The notes below the pieces were generated by a model. It saw only the letters and a list, made by a program, of their open reading frames with translations. It was not told the DNA's origin and ran no database searches. From assembly GCA_030615865.1 (NCBI GenBank), contig JAUWYK010000088.1:1-6143 (forward strand): a stretch of 6,143 nucleotides of DNA, read 5' to 3'. Position 1 is the stretch's first letter. Each line of letters begins with the position of its first letter. Positions 5,105 to 6,143 of the stretch are shown piece after piece. The stretch is from Dehalococcoidia bacterium (GTDB lineage Bacteria > Chloroflexota > Dehalococcoidia > Dehalococcoidales > JAUWYK01). The position numbers were made by a program, and so were the translations under genes.

Positions 5105-6143
5105 TTAATACTCTCCCCATGTAATGAAAGGCTTTTTAATATCAACCATGGCATTAACAATTAATTCAGCCAGACCGCCGTAAATAATGCTGGATTTTTC
5201 CCGTGCCCCATAGTACGCTAACATATCCCGGAATTGCAGCTTGCAGTTTAAGCACGGTGCACATATGTATTTCTTTACCTCCGGCCCGGGCTGGTCAGAG
5301 AAGGCATCAAGAACCTGTTTGAATTTCATCCTGCCGGCAACGTACACCTTCCAGTCCGTGAAGTTGACATCGGACATCACGCTTAAGCCACCGCCACCAC
5401 CGCAACAGTAGTTGTCCACTCCGTGAGGCGTCATCTCACGGAACTGGGGGCAGAGAGAGCGAAGAATTCGGCGCTGGGGCTCAACTATGCCCAGGTTTCT
5501 CACTATATTGCAGGGGTCGTGAAGGGTCACCGGGAAATTGTTCTTCGACGGATCGAACTCAATCTTACCGCTGAAAACCAGGTTCTCCAAGAAAGTCATC
5601 ACGCTCTCCCGTGGTATATTCAGGTCTCCGGTAAGCATCCTGTCGGCTACCGTCATAAAGGCCTTGTGCTGATGCCCGCACTCTCCCATGACTATCTTTT
5701 TTACCTTGAGCTTTCTGGCAATCTGTGCATGTGTGGTAGCAACCCTGGCCAGCTGGATATCGTCATAGAACAGACCATAGTTGACGCCATCGTATCCCGG
5801 CACTGCCGATGAGAGGGTCCAGCTGATTCCGGCGGCATTGCATAAAATGCTGAAGGAAATCGGGCCCTCCGGAAAGGAGACAATGTCACCGGCGCTGTGA
5901 ATTAACAGAATATCAGCACCTTCCTTGTCCCACGGTGTCGAGACTTCAATACCGGTGGCTTCGGTAAAATCCTCATCCAGAAACTTCAAGTTGTCCTTGG
6001 CAACATGCGGCTTCATCCCGGTGGGGGAGCCGACCTCAAGCTGGAGCACCGTGCCCTTCTCGTGGAGCTCTTTCGGAGCCCAGCCCAGTTCCTGGCTGAA
6101 GAGTTTGCGCAGTTCACGGGTGATAAGACCGTTATCAACACCC
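5105..6143 (-). CDS. dsrK: DsrK, Fe-S subunit of DsrMKJOP complex, N-terminus outside window
   Basis: DsrK is the HdrD-like cytoplasmic Fe-S subunit of the DsrMKJOP (or DsrMK) membrane complex and is the proposed site where DsrC trisulfide is reduced with electrons from the quinone pool. The frame is open to the right edge; 345 C-terminal residues are visible of roughly 540 in the family, so the N-terminal ferredoxin-type [4Fe-4S] region is off the window. The first visible residues, GVDNGLITRELRKLFSQELG and WAPKELHEKGT, then LEVGSPTGMKP, match the DsrK pattern. The CCG-type catalytic cluster motif is complete: HDPC (Cys codon 5510-5512), 34 residues to the paired cysteines of NYCCGGGGGL (5402-5407), then 46 residues to CAPC (5252-5263). 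GECGHQHK and the ending YGGLAELIVNAMVDIKKPF are also typical of DsrK rather than HdrD. The GTG at 6049 is internal to conserved sequence and is not the start. It precedes dsrC, its functional partner. Confidence 0.95.
   Translation of the reverse strand, partial: GVDNGLITRELRKLFSQELGWAPKELHEKGTVLQLEVGSPTGMKPHVAKDNLKFLDEDFTEATGIEVSTPWDKEGADILLIHSAGDIVSFPEGPISFSILCNAAGISWTLSSAVPGYDGVNYGLFYDDIQLARVATTHAQIARKLKVKKIVMGECGHQHKAFMTVADRMLTGDLNIPRESVMTFLENLVFSGKIEFDPSKNNFPVTLHDPCNIVRNLGIVEPQRRILRSLCPQFREMTPHGVDNYCCGGGGGLSVMSDVNFTDWKVYVAGRMKFKQVLDAFSDQPGPEVKKYICAPCLNCKLQFRDMLAYYGAREKSSIIYGGLAELIVNAMVDIKKPFITWGEY

Noticed and set aside
5423..5812. A 129-codon open frame on the plus strand, opposite dsrK
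   Set aside because: It lies wholly antisense to strongly conserved DsrK sequence, matches no family I recognise, and has no clear ribosome site. It is explained by the codon bias of dsrK.
6047..6049. GTG as the start of dsrK
   Set aside because: Thirty-one in-frame residues upstream of it, up to the right edge, match the DsrK pattern, so the start lies outside the window.

Overview
The window looks like part of the genome of an anaerobic, sulfur-respiring prokaryote, most likely a bacterium. The strongest evidence is a dsrK–dsrC pair on the minus strand. DsrK is the Fe-S subunit of the DsrMKJOP membrane complex, and DsrC is the sulfur-carrying substrate of dissimilatory sulfite reductase. 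Both are typical of sulfite/sulfate reducers and some sulfur oxidisers. The clustered fdhD and MOSC genes point to molybdenum or tungsten enzymes such as formate dehydrogenase. Lineage cannot be fixed from the sequence. Candidates by gene style include dsr-bearing Chloroflexota (Dehalococcoidia), Firmicutes, Nitrospirota and Desulfobacterota.

Left part (1 to 4565, plus strand): six tightly packed genes read as one operon that continues off the left edge. In order they are a 5'-truncated NifS/IscS cysteine desulfurase, a NifU/IscU scaffold, a PurM/HypE-like (AIR synthase-related) ATP-binding protein, a stand-alone MOSC-domain protein, a secreted NMT1/SsuA-type substrate-binding protein with no transporter partners in view, and FdhD. 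Three junctions overlap (23, 4 and 11 nt) and the other two gaps are 11 and 7 nt, so translation is probably coupled. Established biochemistry links the first and last genes: a cysteine desulfurase hands persulfide sulfur to FdhD, which sulfurates the Mo-bis-PGD cofactor of formate dehydrogenase. MOSC proteins are also tied to molybdenum-cofactor sulfur handling. The operon is therefore best read as a sulfur-trafficking unit for Fe-S clusters and Mo/W cofactors. The PurM-like enzyme and the substrate-binding protein are the unexplained members.

Junction (4566 to 4648): a short convergent gap. A hairpin at 4629 to 4669 runs into the end of dsrC and may act as a terminator for one or both transcripts.

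Right part (4649 to 6143, minus strand): dsrC (105 aa, both conserved C-terminal cysteines) lies downstream of dsrK. Only the C-terminal 345 residues of dsrK are in the window, and the gene continues past the right edge. The 128-nt gap between them holds a possible promoter and a good ribosome binding site for dsrC. No RNA genes, CRISPR arrays, insertion sequences or long repeats were seen.
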